Source: Caribbeanibacter sp964518305 (GTDB taxonomy: Bacteria > Gemmatimonadota > Gemmatimonadetes > Palauibacterales > Palauibacteraceae). From it: a DNA stretch of 64,000 bases. Of this stretch, positions 32,717 through 40,715 are shown one piece after another (the first letter of the stretch is position 1; each line of letters opens with the position of its first letter). The notes beneath the pieces were generated by a model. The model saw only the letters and a program-made list of their open reading frames with translations, had not been told where the DNA came from and did no database searches. The position numbers were made by a program, and so were the translations under genes. Location of the stretch: NCBI GenBank assembly GCA_964518305.1, contig CAZFDK010000002.1, forward strand, positions 53,564 to 117,563, written 5' to 3'.

Positions 32717-34144
32717 GTGATCGACTTCCTCGTCCGGGCGGTGGGGTTCTGGAACCCGTTGCTCCTCTGGTACTTCGGGCTCCTGAACCTCTTCTACGGG
32801 GTCCTCTTCGGCTTCTCGGTCTTCGAGACCTGGAAGCACTGGGTGCTCTCGTCCCGGCTCGACGCTACCGAGCGCCTCCCGGACGAGGCCTTCCCCCCCG
32901 TTTCGGTCCTGGTGCCTGCCTACGACGAGGAGCGGGTCATCGTCGACTCCGTGGAGGCCCTGCTCGACCTCGATTACCCCCAGCAGCAGGTCGTGGTGGT
33001 CAACGATGCGTCCACCGACGACACCCTGGGAAGGCTGAAGGACCGCTTCGACCTCTACTCGGTTCCGCCAGCCTTTCAAGCCGTCCTGGACACCGCCCCC
33101 GTTCGGGACTTCTACCGATCTCGGACGGACCCGGAGCTGCTGGTCGTGGACAAGGACGACGGCGGCGGCAAGGCAGGCGCCCTCAACGTGGCGCTGAACG
33201 CGTGCCGGTACCCCTACTGCGTCACCGTGGACGCCGACACGGTGATCGAGCCCGCGGCCATCCGACGGATGGCGCGGGCCTTCCTGCTGAGCGAGAGGCG
33301 CGTGGTGGGCACGGGGGGAAGCATCCGGGTGGCGAACGGCGTCTATTTCGACGGCGGCACGCCGGTGCAGCCCACGGTGCCCGACAACTTGCTCGCCGGC
33401 CTCCAGGTGCCCGAGTACTTTCGGGCTTTCCTGTTCGGCCGGCTCGGCTGGAACCAGATGGGCGGCAACCTGCTGATCTCGGGCGCCTTCGGCCTGTACG
33501 AGAAGCAATTGCTGATCGAGGCCGGGGGCTTCGAGGAGGGCTCGGTCACCGAGGACCTCGAGCTCACGGTGAGCATTCACCGCCACATGCAGGAGAAGGG
33601 GGAGCCCTACGACCTCCCCTTCGTGCCCGATCCGGTGGCGTGGACCGAGGTGCCCGAGTCCCTCTCGGTGCTCGGCAACCAGCGGGAGCGCTGGCACAGG
33701 GGGCTGCTGTCCAGCGTCTTCCGTCACCTGCGCATGTTCGGAAACCCCCGGTACGGCCTGACCGGCCTGGTGGCCTTCCCCTACTACATGCTGGGCGAGA
33801 TGCTGGCTCCGGTCATGGAAGTCGTGGGGATCGGGGTGGTCGCGGCGGGCCTGTGGCTCGACGTCCTCTCGGCGGAGTACGCTCTCCTGTTCTTCGGACT
33901 CGCGTACGGCTACCAGATGCTGCTCACCATGGCCAGCGTGGTCCTGGAACAGCTCACCTTCCGGGTCTACAGCGACGTGCGCCAGTACCTGAAGCTGCTG
34001 CTGCTTGCCGTGATCGAGCCCTTCGGCTACCGCCAGCTCACCACGTGGTGGCGGCTCAAGGCCTTCGGGACGTTCCTCCGCGACGTGGGAGGGTGGGGCG
34101 AGATGGAGCGAAGCGGCTTCGGGGGGAACGCGAACAGCGAGTAA
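32717..34144 (+). CDS. Processive family-2 glycosyltransferase (exopolysaccharide synthase-like)
   Basis: A 475-residue membrane enzyme from GTG 32717 (GAGGAGC upstream). Two N-terminal helices, then a GT2 domain with VSVLVPAYDEERVI, VNDASTDDT, VTVDADTVIE (DxD-like), GSVTEDLELTV (catalytic Asp) and NQRERWHRGL (QxxRW), the full D,D,D,QxxRW set of processive synthases such as PgaC or BcsA. Four C-terminal helices follow. There is no PilZ domain. It should polymerise a sugar nucleotide at the inner membrane and pass the chain out; the sugar is unknown. The operon with a YaiO-like barrel and HEAT scaffold, beside EAL and GGDEF genes, supports a c-di-GMP-linked exopolysaccharide. Confidence 0.9.
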   Translation: MIDFLVRAVGFWNPLLLWYFGLLNLFYGVLFGFSVFETWKHWVLSSRLDATERLPDEAFPPVSVLVPAYDEERVIVDSVEALLDLDYPQQQVVVVNDASTDDTLGRLKDRFDLYSVPPAFQAVLDTAPVRDFYRSRTDPELLVVDKDDGGGKAGALNVALNACRYPYCVTVDADTVIEPAAIRRMARAFLLSERRVVGTGGSIRVANGVYFDGGTPVQPTVPDNLLAGLQVPEYFRAFLFGRLGWNQMGGNLLISGAFGLYEKQLLIEAGGFEEGSVTEDLELTVSIHRHMQEKGEPYDLPFVPDPVAWTEVPESLSVLGNQRERWHRGLLSSVFRHLRMFGNPRYGLTGLVAFPYYMLGEMLAPVMEVVGIGVVAAGLWLDVLSAEYALLFFGLAYGYQMLLTMASVVLEQLTFRVYSDVRQYLKLLLLAVIEPFGYRQLTTWWRLKAFGTFLRDVGGWGEMERSGFGGNANSE

Positions 34145-34277
34145 TCCTCGCATCAGCACCCGGATAGAAGCAGCGGGTCGCGCTCAGAAGTAGATGGAGA
34201 GCCGCGTGTGGCCCAGGTCGCCGCAGGGGCCGTACTCGCTCCGGGGGCGGGACACGGGCCCGGCGGTCGATACCGGG

Positions 34278-35453
34278 TCACCCGTCTCCGCCGGAGCGGG
34301 TCGAGGACACTGGCACTTCGGGCGAACCGGAAAAAAGATGCGTCTCGGATGCGGCCCGCACGCCGTTCCGCCCCGCCTCCTTGGCCCGGTAGAGCGCCCG
34401 GTCCGCCATCTGAATGAGACCGTCGGCGGTCCCGGCGTGCTCCGGGTAGCCCGCCACGCCCAGGCTCACGGTGAGGCATCCACGGGGAAGTACATCGGCG
34501 CCCTCGAACACCGCCTCCTCCACGGCGCGCCGGAGACGCTCGGCCGCCTCGACCCCCTCCCGCCAGGAGGTGTCGGGCAGCACCAGCGTGAACTCCTCGC
34601 CGCCGTACCGGGCGACGACGTCGGCTTCGCGGGCCTCGTCGCGGCACACCCAAGCCAGCTTCTCCAGGACCGCGTCTCCGGCCACGTGGCCGTGGCTGTC
34701 GTTGTACTGCTTGAAGTAGTCGAGATCCAGCATGACCACCGAGCACACCCCGCCGTACCGCTCCAGGGCCTCCACCTCCGAGCGGAGCCTCTCCATGAGG
34801 AATCGGCGGTTGTAGAGGCCGGTCAGCGGGTCGGTCACCGCCTCCCGCTCGAGCTCTTTCCGCAGGGTCCTCTTTTCCTCGCGCGACCGGCGAAGGCGGC
34901 GAAAGACGAGGCCCGCGAACCCGTGCACGCCGACGAGAGCTCCGATGCGGATGGCCTCCCTGGCGGGCTCGATGGCCAGTCCCTGGCGCGCGTGGAGGCC
35001 GATGGTCCCCACGTAAATCGCCGTCATCACGGTTCCCAGATACATGACGCCCCGGAGGCCGAGCAAACCCGCCCCGAACAGGAGAGCCACGAACCAGGCC
35101 ACGACCACGACGTCCCGGGCCTCGGGGACCACGAGCAGGTAGCCCCCGAGCAGGAGGGCCGCCCCCACCAGGGGCACATAGATGAAGTCCGGGTCCCAGG
35201 AGACCGTCTCCTCCCAACCCGCGTGGACCACCCACCACATGAGCCCTACTTCCAGGGCGGTGCCCCCGCCCAGCCCGGCGATCGCCCGCCAGGAGGCGTC
35301 CGTGACGGCGGCCGAGCGGTACACGACCAGCGCCGCCAGCAGCAGCGCGAACCCCAGCCCGCTGAGCAGCACCCCGCGCTCCTTGATCTTCCGCTTCTCG
35401 GCCGGCTGCAGCGATCGATCGGTGCCGGGGAAGCGCGACTCTTGGTGGTTCAT
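34278..35453 (-). CDS. Membrane GGDEF-domain diguanylate cyclase
   Basis: A 391-residue protein starting at ATG 35453. Six hydrophobic segments (about 27-185) form an undefined sensor, followed by a short coiled coil and the GGDEF domain (about 203-370). DPLTGLYNRRFLMERL and the active-site loop RYGGEEFTLVLP (GGEEF 284-288) are intact. An RxxD inhibitory site (R275-E-A-D278) precedes GGEEF by exactly five residues. So it should make c-di-GMP from GTP with product feedback. It is convergent with the GT2 gene. Confidence 0.93.
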   Translation of the reverse strand: MNHQESRFPGTDRSLQPAEKRKIKERGVLLSGLGFALLLAALVVYRSAAVTDASWRAIAGLGGGTALEVGLMWWVVHAGWEETVSWDPDFIYVPLVGAALLLGGYLLVVPEARDVVVVAWFVALLFGAGLLGLRGVMYLGTVMTAIYVGTIGLHARQGLAIEPAREAIRIGALVGVHGFAGLVFRRLRRSREEKRTLRKELEREAVTDPLTGLYNRRFLMERLRSEVEALERYGGVCSVVMLDLDYFKQYNDSHGHVAGDAVLEKLAWVCRDEAREADVVARYGGEEFTLVLPDTSWREGVEAAERLRRAVEEAVFEGADVLPRGCLTVSLGVAGYPEHAGTADGLIQMADRALYRAKEAGRNGVRAASETHLFSGSPEVPVSSTRSGGDG

Positions 35454-36091
35454 GGGGGAGGACTTCGCTCCGAGGAATGGCGGCGGCCGGGAACGTCGCT
35501 CCCGTTCGCTTTCACGCACCGCTACGAGCGTCCAGCCTACTGTTCTTCACGTCGCGTACCACGGACGCCGTGTCGATTACCCCGGTGATCAAGGAGGTTC
35601 CCGAGGATGACGTGTCGTCGCGCCGAATCGGGTTGTCGCATTATTCACCGTCCGTTGCACCCTGCCACAGGGATCCGCGCGGTAAGGCGGTCGGCTTCCC
35701 GGCGACGGCCCCGGCGCAGGCCGGCGACGAGGGCGTGGGACCCGGCGGCTCGGCCGGCGCACGGGGAAGCCGGATCGAGGCGACGGCCCGGTAACCCTCT
35801 CCCTGAGGGGAGACGTGAAGATGCCCGTGGCCGACGTCGACCAGGACGACCACGCTGTCCTTCCTGTCCTTCAGGGTCGGACTGGAACCGGCCTCGTCCA
35901 CGGAAGCGACGCGCCCCTCGAACTCGGCCGCATCGGCCGAGTCGTCAGCGGCCTACCGTTGACGATGGGCGCGGACCGGGCCCACGGTCGACCTCTCGCA
36001 TCCGACGAGCAGCACCGAAGCGCCGAGGAGAGGACGGGAAGAAGGGCGGAGCGGGGTGGACGGTCCCGCTCCCGACGATACCGCTCCCGTC
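35454..36091. other. 638-base region without a clear intact gene
   Basis: This gap lies between the GGDEF start and the trkA-like stop. It contains the possible broken lipoprotein gene described separately and, on the plus strand, an AAGGAGG at about 35590 placed before an ATG (35607) whose frame is implausibly arginine/proline-rich. No other gene, palindrome or terminator is evident. Confidence 0.45.
35641..36060 (-). pseudogene. Possible small lipoprotein gene interrupted by TAG
   Basis: Read leftward, one frame carries a lipobox-like segment (LLGASVLLVGCERST), a TAG (35955-35953), and then a plausible soluble domain (KDSVVVLVDVGHGHLHVSP, YRAVASIRLPRAP) ending at 35641. Third codon positions stay G/C-rich on both sides of the TAG. 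A restart at GTG 35901 would give an 86-residue cytoplasmic protein. No convincing start precedes the lipobox, so the gene may be decayed or spurious. Confidence 0.3.
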
Positions 36092-36742
36092 TCAGGCCCG
36101 AAGGAGGTTGAGAACCTCGGCGTGCACCTCGGGCTCCACCGCGACGATATAGCGATCGCCCGGAGTCAGGACGGTCTCGCGTGTGGCCACCCGACTTCCT
36201 GCCCGATCCGAGACCACCAGGCTGCCGCGGGGGAGGCTCACCTCCTCGAGGCTCTTGCCGGCGGCCGGAGCGCCCTCGGCGACCTGGACCTCCACGATCT
36301 CGAGGGCGCCGGTCACCTCCTCGAGGGTCCGGACGACAGAGCCGTGGATGGCGTCCGCCGCCACCCGCGCACCGGCGTCCTCGGGGAAGACCAGCGTGTC
36401 GGCCAGGCCCCCGTAATCATCACCGGGCGCCTCTCCTACCCGCATCACGGTACGAATATGCTGGTTCATCCGCCGGGCGAGGAGGCAGACGGCCATGTTC
36501 GTACCGGCCTCGCCCGTGAGCGCGGCCACGGCCTGCGCTTTCTCCGGCGCCGCCTGCCGCAGGATGTTCGGGCGTGAGGCGTCTCCATGGATCACGGTCG
36601 CCACCTGATCCTCGGTGATCTCCTCGCAGCGGTCCCCGTCGCGCTCCACGACGACCACGTCGTCGCCACGGTTCCTGAGGAGCCGCGCGGTCCGATACCC
36701 GACACGGCCACCACCGGCCACGATCACGCGCCTGGTGCTCAT
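36092..36742 (-). CDS. TrkA-like RCK protein (NAD-binding plus TrkA-C)
   Basis: A 216-residue cytoplasmic protein starting at ATG 36742 (overlaps the permease stop as ATGA). TrkA-N Rossmann domain: VIVAGGGRVGYRTARLLRNRGDDVVVVERD, then ATVIHGDASRPNILRQAAPEKAQAVAALTG. A TrkA-C domain follows (about 140-216, GKSLEEVSLPRGSLVVSDRAG, LTPGDRYIVAVE). Such proteins gate K+ channels and transporters in response to NAD(H) or nucleotides. Here the coupled partner is an APC-type permease rather than TrkH, so it probably regulates that transporter. Confidence 0.88.
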   Translation of the reverse strand: MSTRRVIVAGGGRVGYRTARLLRNRGDDVVVVERDGDRCEEITEDQVATVIHGDASRPNILRQAAPEKAQAVAALTGEAGTNMAVCLLARRMNQHIRTVMRVGEAPGDDYGGLADTLVFPEDAGARVAADAIHGSVVRTLEEVTGALEIVEVQVAEGAPAAGKSLEEVSLPRGSLVVSDRAGSRVATRETVLTPGDRYIVAVEPEVHAEVLNLLRA

Positions 36743-38124
36743 CCTTCCTCCTCTGTCGTTGCTTCGCTCGTTTCGATCGAGCCCGCTCGCCCTGCGGCCG
36801 ACGACCCGGCCCGGGCCTTCCACACGTAGAACAGGATGCCGCCCAGTGCGACCCACGCGAGCCCCATGAGCCAGATCTCCCAGTCGATGAAAAAGCCGAG
36901 CAGCAGGTTCAGTCCGATCCCCAGCGCCGGCGGAACCGGATAGAGCGGCATCTCGAACGGCCGCTCCATGTTCGGTCGCTGACGCCGGAGCCGGATGGCG
37001 CTCACGTTCACCAGCACGAAGGAGAGCAGAAAGAAAAGGCTCGACAGGTTCCCGACCTGGCGTATGGGCACCACTGTCGTGGCCAGGACCATGACCGCCG
37101 CGCTGGTGAGGACCGCTACGAAGGGCGTGCCGTAACGGTGGTGGAGCTGCCCCAGGGGACGAGGAAGGTGACCCTCGCGCCCCATGGCGAAGGCCACGCG
37201 ACTCGAGGCCAGGACCACCGCGTTGAGCGCGCTCAGAGTCGAGAAGACGGCCCCGAAGGCGATGAGGGCGGCCCCTGTGCCCAGCAGGGGAATCGCCGGC
37301 ATGAAGCCCTCGGCGGCCCGCGCGATTCCGGTCTCACCGGCCTCGGCCAGCCCCTGCGCGCCCAGCGTGCCCACGGCCACATAGACCACGGCCAGATACA
37401 CCAGAACAGTGAGACCCAGGCTCAGAAAGATCGCCAGCGGTATGTTGCGGCGCGGGTTCTCGACCTCCTCCGTCACGGTCGTGATCAGGTCGTAGCCCTC
37501 GAAGGCGATGAACGTGAGACCCATGGCCGAGAGCAAGGAGCCGCCGCCCACGCCGTCCGGAAACATGGGGTCGAATTGCCCCGTCTGAGCGACGCCGAAC
37601 CCGAAGCCCACGAAGAGCACCAGGACCGCCACCTTGATCAGCGTCACCAACGTCTCTGCTCCTCCGCTGGCCTTCGTAGACAGGGCGTTGAGCCCGATGA
37701 AGCCGGCCACGGAGAGCAGAGCATAGACCACCGGGAGCTCGGGAAGCCCCTCCCAGTACAGGTGCACGAACTCGATGAAGTTGGGGGCGAAGCCCAGCGC
37801 GTAGAGCGAGCCGGCGATCATGTAGGCGAACCACAGCATCCACCCCATGAGGAAGGCGGGGAGGTCGCTGAAGACCTCGTTGACGTAGGCGTACCCCCCG
37901 CCGCTGCGCGGCACCGCGCTGGCCAGCTCCGCGTAGCTGAGGCCGGTGAAGGTCGTGACCACGGCGTTCAGGAAGAAGACGAGGATCGCAGCGGGCCCGG
38001 CGATGTCCGCGGCCAGGCCGGTCAGGACGAAGATCCCCGCCCCGATCATGGCCCCCACGCCGATCATGGTGGCGTCGAGGAGCCCCAGGGTCGCGGCTGG
38101 AGCGCGTTGCTCGGCCGGACTCAC
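36739..38124 (-). CDS. APC-superfamily amino acid/cation permease
   Basis: A 461-residue, 12-helix permease. LGLLDATMIGVGAMIGAGIFVLTG is the classic APC TM1 unwound region (GxGxxIGAGIF), followed by ELASAVPRSGGGYAYVNEV, FIAFEGYDLITTVTEEVENPRRNIP and SSLFFLLSFVLVNVSAIRLRRQRP. It resembles the cationic amino-acid transporter branch. The substrate is unknown. Because its stop overlaps the ATG of a TrkA/RCK protein, K+ (as in KimA-type APC transporters) is a possible alternative to amino acids. ATG or a nearby alternative at 38124. Confidence 0.88.
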   Translation of the reverse strand: MSPAEQRAPAATLGLLDATMIGVGAMIGAGIFVLTGLAADIAGPAAILVFFLNAVVTTFTGLSYAELASAVPRSGGGYAYVNEVFSDLPAFLMGWMLWFAYMIAGSLYALGFAPNFIEFVHLYWEGLPELPVVYALLSVAGFIGLNALSTKASGGAETLVTLIKVAVLVLFVGFGFGVAQTGQFDPMFPDGVGGGSLLSAMGLTFIAFEGYDLITTVTEEVENPRRNIPLAIFLSLGLTVLVYLAVVYVAVGTLGAQGLAEAGETGIARAAEGFMPAIPLLGTGAALIAFGAVFSTLSALNAVVLASSRVAFAMGREGHLPRPLGQLHHRYGTPFVAVLTSAAVMVLATTVVPIRQVGNLSSLFFLLSFVLVNVSAIRLRRQRPNMERPFEMPLYPVPPALGIGLNLLLGFFIDWEIWLMGLAWVALGGILFYVWKARAGSSAAGRAGSIETSEATTEEEG

Positions 38125-38276
38125 CCGGTACTACCTCCGTCGGGCCCTGGCATTACACTCTCCCCGGTCGACCTGATCGGATAGAACTGGACGCCACCAG
38201 CGACAACGTTGGGAGTACGCCCCGGAGAGATCACCCTACCGCGCCGCAGCTCACCCCCAGCCCGGAGGTCTCCAGG

Positions 38277-39173
38277 ATGAGAAAGCTCGCCGTGTCCGTC
38301 GTGCTCGCTCTCGCACCGTTCGCTCTGACCGCCGACTACGGTCCCCGAACGACGTCGTTTTCGGCGGCAGCGGCAGCGCCTGCCGGGAACGGGGCGACGG
38401 ACGCACCGGACCGCGGGTCCGCGACGCGGCCGGACACCGCTCCCGCGCGGGTGATGATCCTCGGCGTGTGGCATTTCTCGGAGGGCACGAACGTGATCGA
38501 GGTGAACCCCGCCCGGATCATGGAGCGCCGCCGGCAGGAGGAGCTCCGGGCCGCCCTGGACACCCTGGCCGCCTTCGGGCCGACGGTGGTCGCGGTCGAG
38601 CGCGTCGCCTCGGACCAGGCGATCGTGGACAGCCTCTACCGAGCGTACCGGTCCGGACGCCGGGAGCTGGAGGCCAGCGAGGACCAGCAGGTGGGCTTTC
38701 GGATGGCCGAGCGCATGGGCCTCGAGCGCGTCCACGCCATCGACCACAAGCTCGAGTGGCCGTTCGACACCGTCGTCGCCTACGCGAAGGCTCACGACCC
38801 GGCTTTCCTCGAGTACCAGAAGGAGTACCGAAAGCGGTTGCTCGCGCGGATGGACAGCCTGCGCGAGAACGCCACGGTCGCCGGCATCTTCCGCTGGTAC
38901 AACGCCCCGGAGACCGAGCGCTTCCTGCACGAGCCGTACATGAAAATGACCGAGGTGGGCGTCGACGCCGGGCACGTGGGCGTGAAGCCGGTGGCGAACT
39001 ACTACCGCCGCAATCTCCGGATCTTCGCCAACCTGACGCGGGTCGTGGAGGCCGGTGACCGAGTGCTGGTGGTCTACGGCAGTGGCCACCAGCCTTTCCT
39101 GCAGGAATTCGTGCGGGGTCACGCGGAGATGGAGCTCGTGAGCCCGCTGGAGTATCTGGGCGGCGAGCGGTGA
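38277..39173 (+). CDS. DUF5694 exported protein (TraB-like)
   Basis: A 298-residue protein starting at ATG 38277 (GGAGG 10 bases before). A signal peptide (LAVSVVLALAPFALTA) and an alanine-rich linker precede the domain, with VMILGVWHFSEGTN (GxxH start), PTVVAVERVASDQAIVDSLY, GVKPVANYYRRNLRIFANL and VYGSGHQPFLQEF. These GxHF...E...GSGH elements match DUF5694, a distant relative of the TraB/TIKI hydrolase-like fold. The enzymatic role is unknown; it is likely periplasmic. Confidence 0.8.
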   Translation: MRKLAVSVVLALAPFALTADYGPRTTSFSAAAAAPAGNGATDAPDRGSATRPDTAPARVMILGVWHFSEGTNVIEVNPARIMERRRQEELRAALDTLAAFGPTVVAVERVASDQAIVDSLYRAYRSGRRELEASEDQQVGFRMAERMGLERVHAIDHKLEWPFDTVVAYAKAHDPAFLEYQKEYRKRLLARMDSLRENATVAGIFRWYNAPETERFLHEPYMKMTEVGVDAGHVGVKPVANYYRRNLRIFANLTRVVEAGDRVLVVYGSGHQPFLQEFVRGHAEMELVSPLEYLGGER

Positions 39174-39197
39174 CCGACGAAGTGCCGGCGGCCGTCC

Positions 39198-40514
39198 TCA
39201 GGAGCCTTCGAACGCCTCCGCCGGGCAGCTCGTAGCGTCGTACGTGCTCGCCACGGTCTCCATCTGACGGGCCCGCTCCCTGAACGTCGCGGCCGCCGGC
39301 GAGCCCGGGTCTGGCTGTAGCGACATGCGCTCCAGCCAGAGGCGCTCGAAGAGCCGGTCGGCCCGGCGGCGTGTCTCGATCAGCGTGCCGCACCCGATCT
39401 CGCCAGCCCGGAAGCGCTCCGCCTGGAGTGTGAATTCACGGATACCCAGCGCCAGCGAATCCGCCACGGCTCGGAACTCCGGCGGCCCGCCCGATTCCGG
39501 GAGCGGCGGCACGGTCGAGTCGGAGCTGCCCGCCGGCTGCTCGCCGGAGAGCGGGCTCCCCTCCCCGCCTCCCCCCTCAGCCCCGGCCCCGACCGCCGGG
39601 CCCGAGGTATCCACTCCACCGCCGGGCACCGCCGCCGTGTCACCTGTTCCCTCGCCCGCCGCTCCAGCGAATCCCGCCGTCCCCCTGGCCGTGTCGGACG
39701 ACAGCGGCGGAGTACCGACCGGGGAGTCGGCCGGCGCCGCCTCCTGCTGACGGGCCTCGCCACGGGCGGCCGCGGCGGAGGCGTCGTCCGAGTCGGAGAA
39801 GAGATCCCTGAGGTCGGGGCCGCCCAGCAGGCTCGAGGCCACGAGGCCCAGGGCGACCACGACAGCGAGCGCGATCAGGGCCCTGCGGATCCGCCGCTTC
39901 CGCCGGTGCTCCGACCGCATCTCCGGGGGAAGCACCAGCCGGGGACCGCTCCGTGTCTCCGGCACCTGACCCCGCTCGCCGGGCCGCCGTGTGATTCGTC
40001 CCAGCTCCGGCACGCTCTCGTGCTGGTCGACGGCCTCGGCGTCGCCGACTCGGACGAATCCGTCGAGGTAGCCCGCGGAAGCCGCGGCCTCCGCGCCCCT
40101 CCGGTCGAGCACCACGACCAGGAGCCGCCCGCGCTCCCTCATCTTCTCGGCCAGCCGGGCCGCCGTCTCGGAGCCGGCCAGCTCCGACCCCGTCCCGGCG
40201 CCCCCCTCGGGAACGTAGACGGCCCGGTGCACGTCGCTCCTGTGCGAGATCTCCCACAGCTCGATTTCGCCGTCTACCATCTCCGCCAGGCCGGGTCCGG
40301 CCCCGGTCTCGAACCGGGAGGCGAGATCGGTATCCCCGGGGGACAGGTCGAGGACGACGCCGGGGCCGCCGCCCCGGTCCGCGGCCTCGATCAGCCCGAG
40401 GACCGCCCGCCCGGACCACCCCGGATCGGACCGGTCGGGCAGCACCCCGACGACGTAGCCCTCCCCGGCCCACTCGCCGGCGATGCTGCGGATCTGATCC
40501 TGGTAGTCGCTCAT
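39198..40514 (-). CDS. Single-pass membrane protein with BY-kinase-like domain lacking a P-loop
   Basis: A 438-residue protein starting at ATG 40514. Residues about 15-180 have a MinD/CpsD-like alternation (GVVLDLSPGDTDLASRFETG, PGLAEMVDGEIELWEISHRSDVHRAVYVPEGG, LLVVVLDRRGAEAAASAGYLDGFVRVGD). But the Walker A site is missing: the equivalent loop reads GVLPDRSDPGWSGR. One transmembrane helix (about 211-233) follows a basic stretch, then a long Gly/Ala/Ser/Pro low-complexity linker (about 245-355), then a helical C-terminal domain with two Cys (about 390 and 432). This could be a polysaccharide co-polymerase regulator. I do not recognise a precise family. Confidence 0.55.
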   Translation of the reverse strand: MSDYQDQIRSIAGEWAGEGYVVGVLPDRSDPGWSGRAVLGLIEAADRGGGPGVVLDLSPGDTDLASRFETGAGPGLAEMVDGEIELWEISHRSDVHRAVYVPEGGAGTGSELAGSETAARLAEKMRERGRLLVVVLDRRGAEAAASAGYLDGFVRVGDAEAVDQHESVPELGRITRRPGERGQVPETRSGPRLVLPPEMRSEHRRKRRIRRALIALAVVVALGLVASSLLGGPDLRDLFSDSDDASAAAARGEARQQEAAPADSPVGTPPLSSDTARGTAGFAGAAGEGTGDTAAVPGGGVDTSGPAVGAGAEGGGGEGSPLSGEQPAGSSDSTVPPLPESGGPPEFRAVADSLALGIREFTLQAERFRAGEIGCGTLIETRRRADRLFERLWLERMSLQPDPGSPAAATFRERARQMETVASTYDATSCPAEAFEGS

Positions 40515-40715
40515 CTCCGTCGCTCTCGGCCTCGGCTGGTCCCTCCGACCACGCGGAAGTCCCGACGCGAGGCACTCCCGTTCCGTCGAGGGGCGCGGTA
40601 CACGCGGTAGTACGTCGGGCACATCGCGTTCCGGGCTCCGCTGCTCATCGGTCCCGAGGCCGCGGGCCGATTTGCCGCCGTGCCAGCATCGACGAGCGGG
40701 GAGACGCCCCCTCGG

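Noticed and set aside
35607..36152. Plus-strand open frame behind an AAGGAGG
   Set aside because: The peptide is almost wholly Arg/Pro/Ser with no structure, and it overlaps a likelier minus-strand coding stretch.
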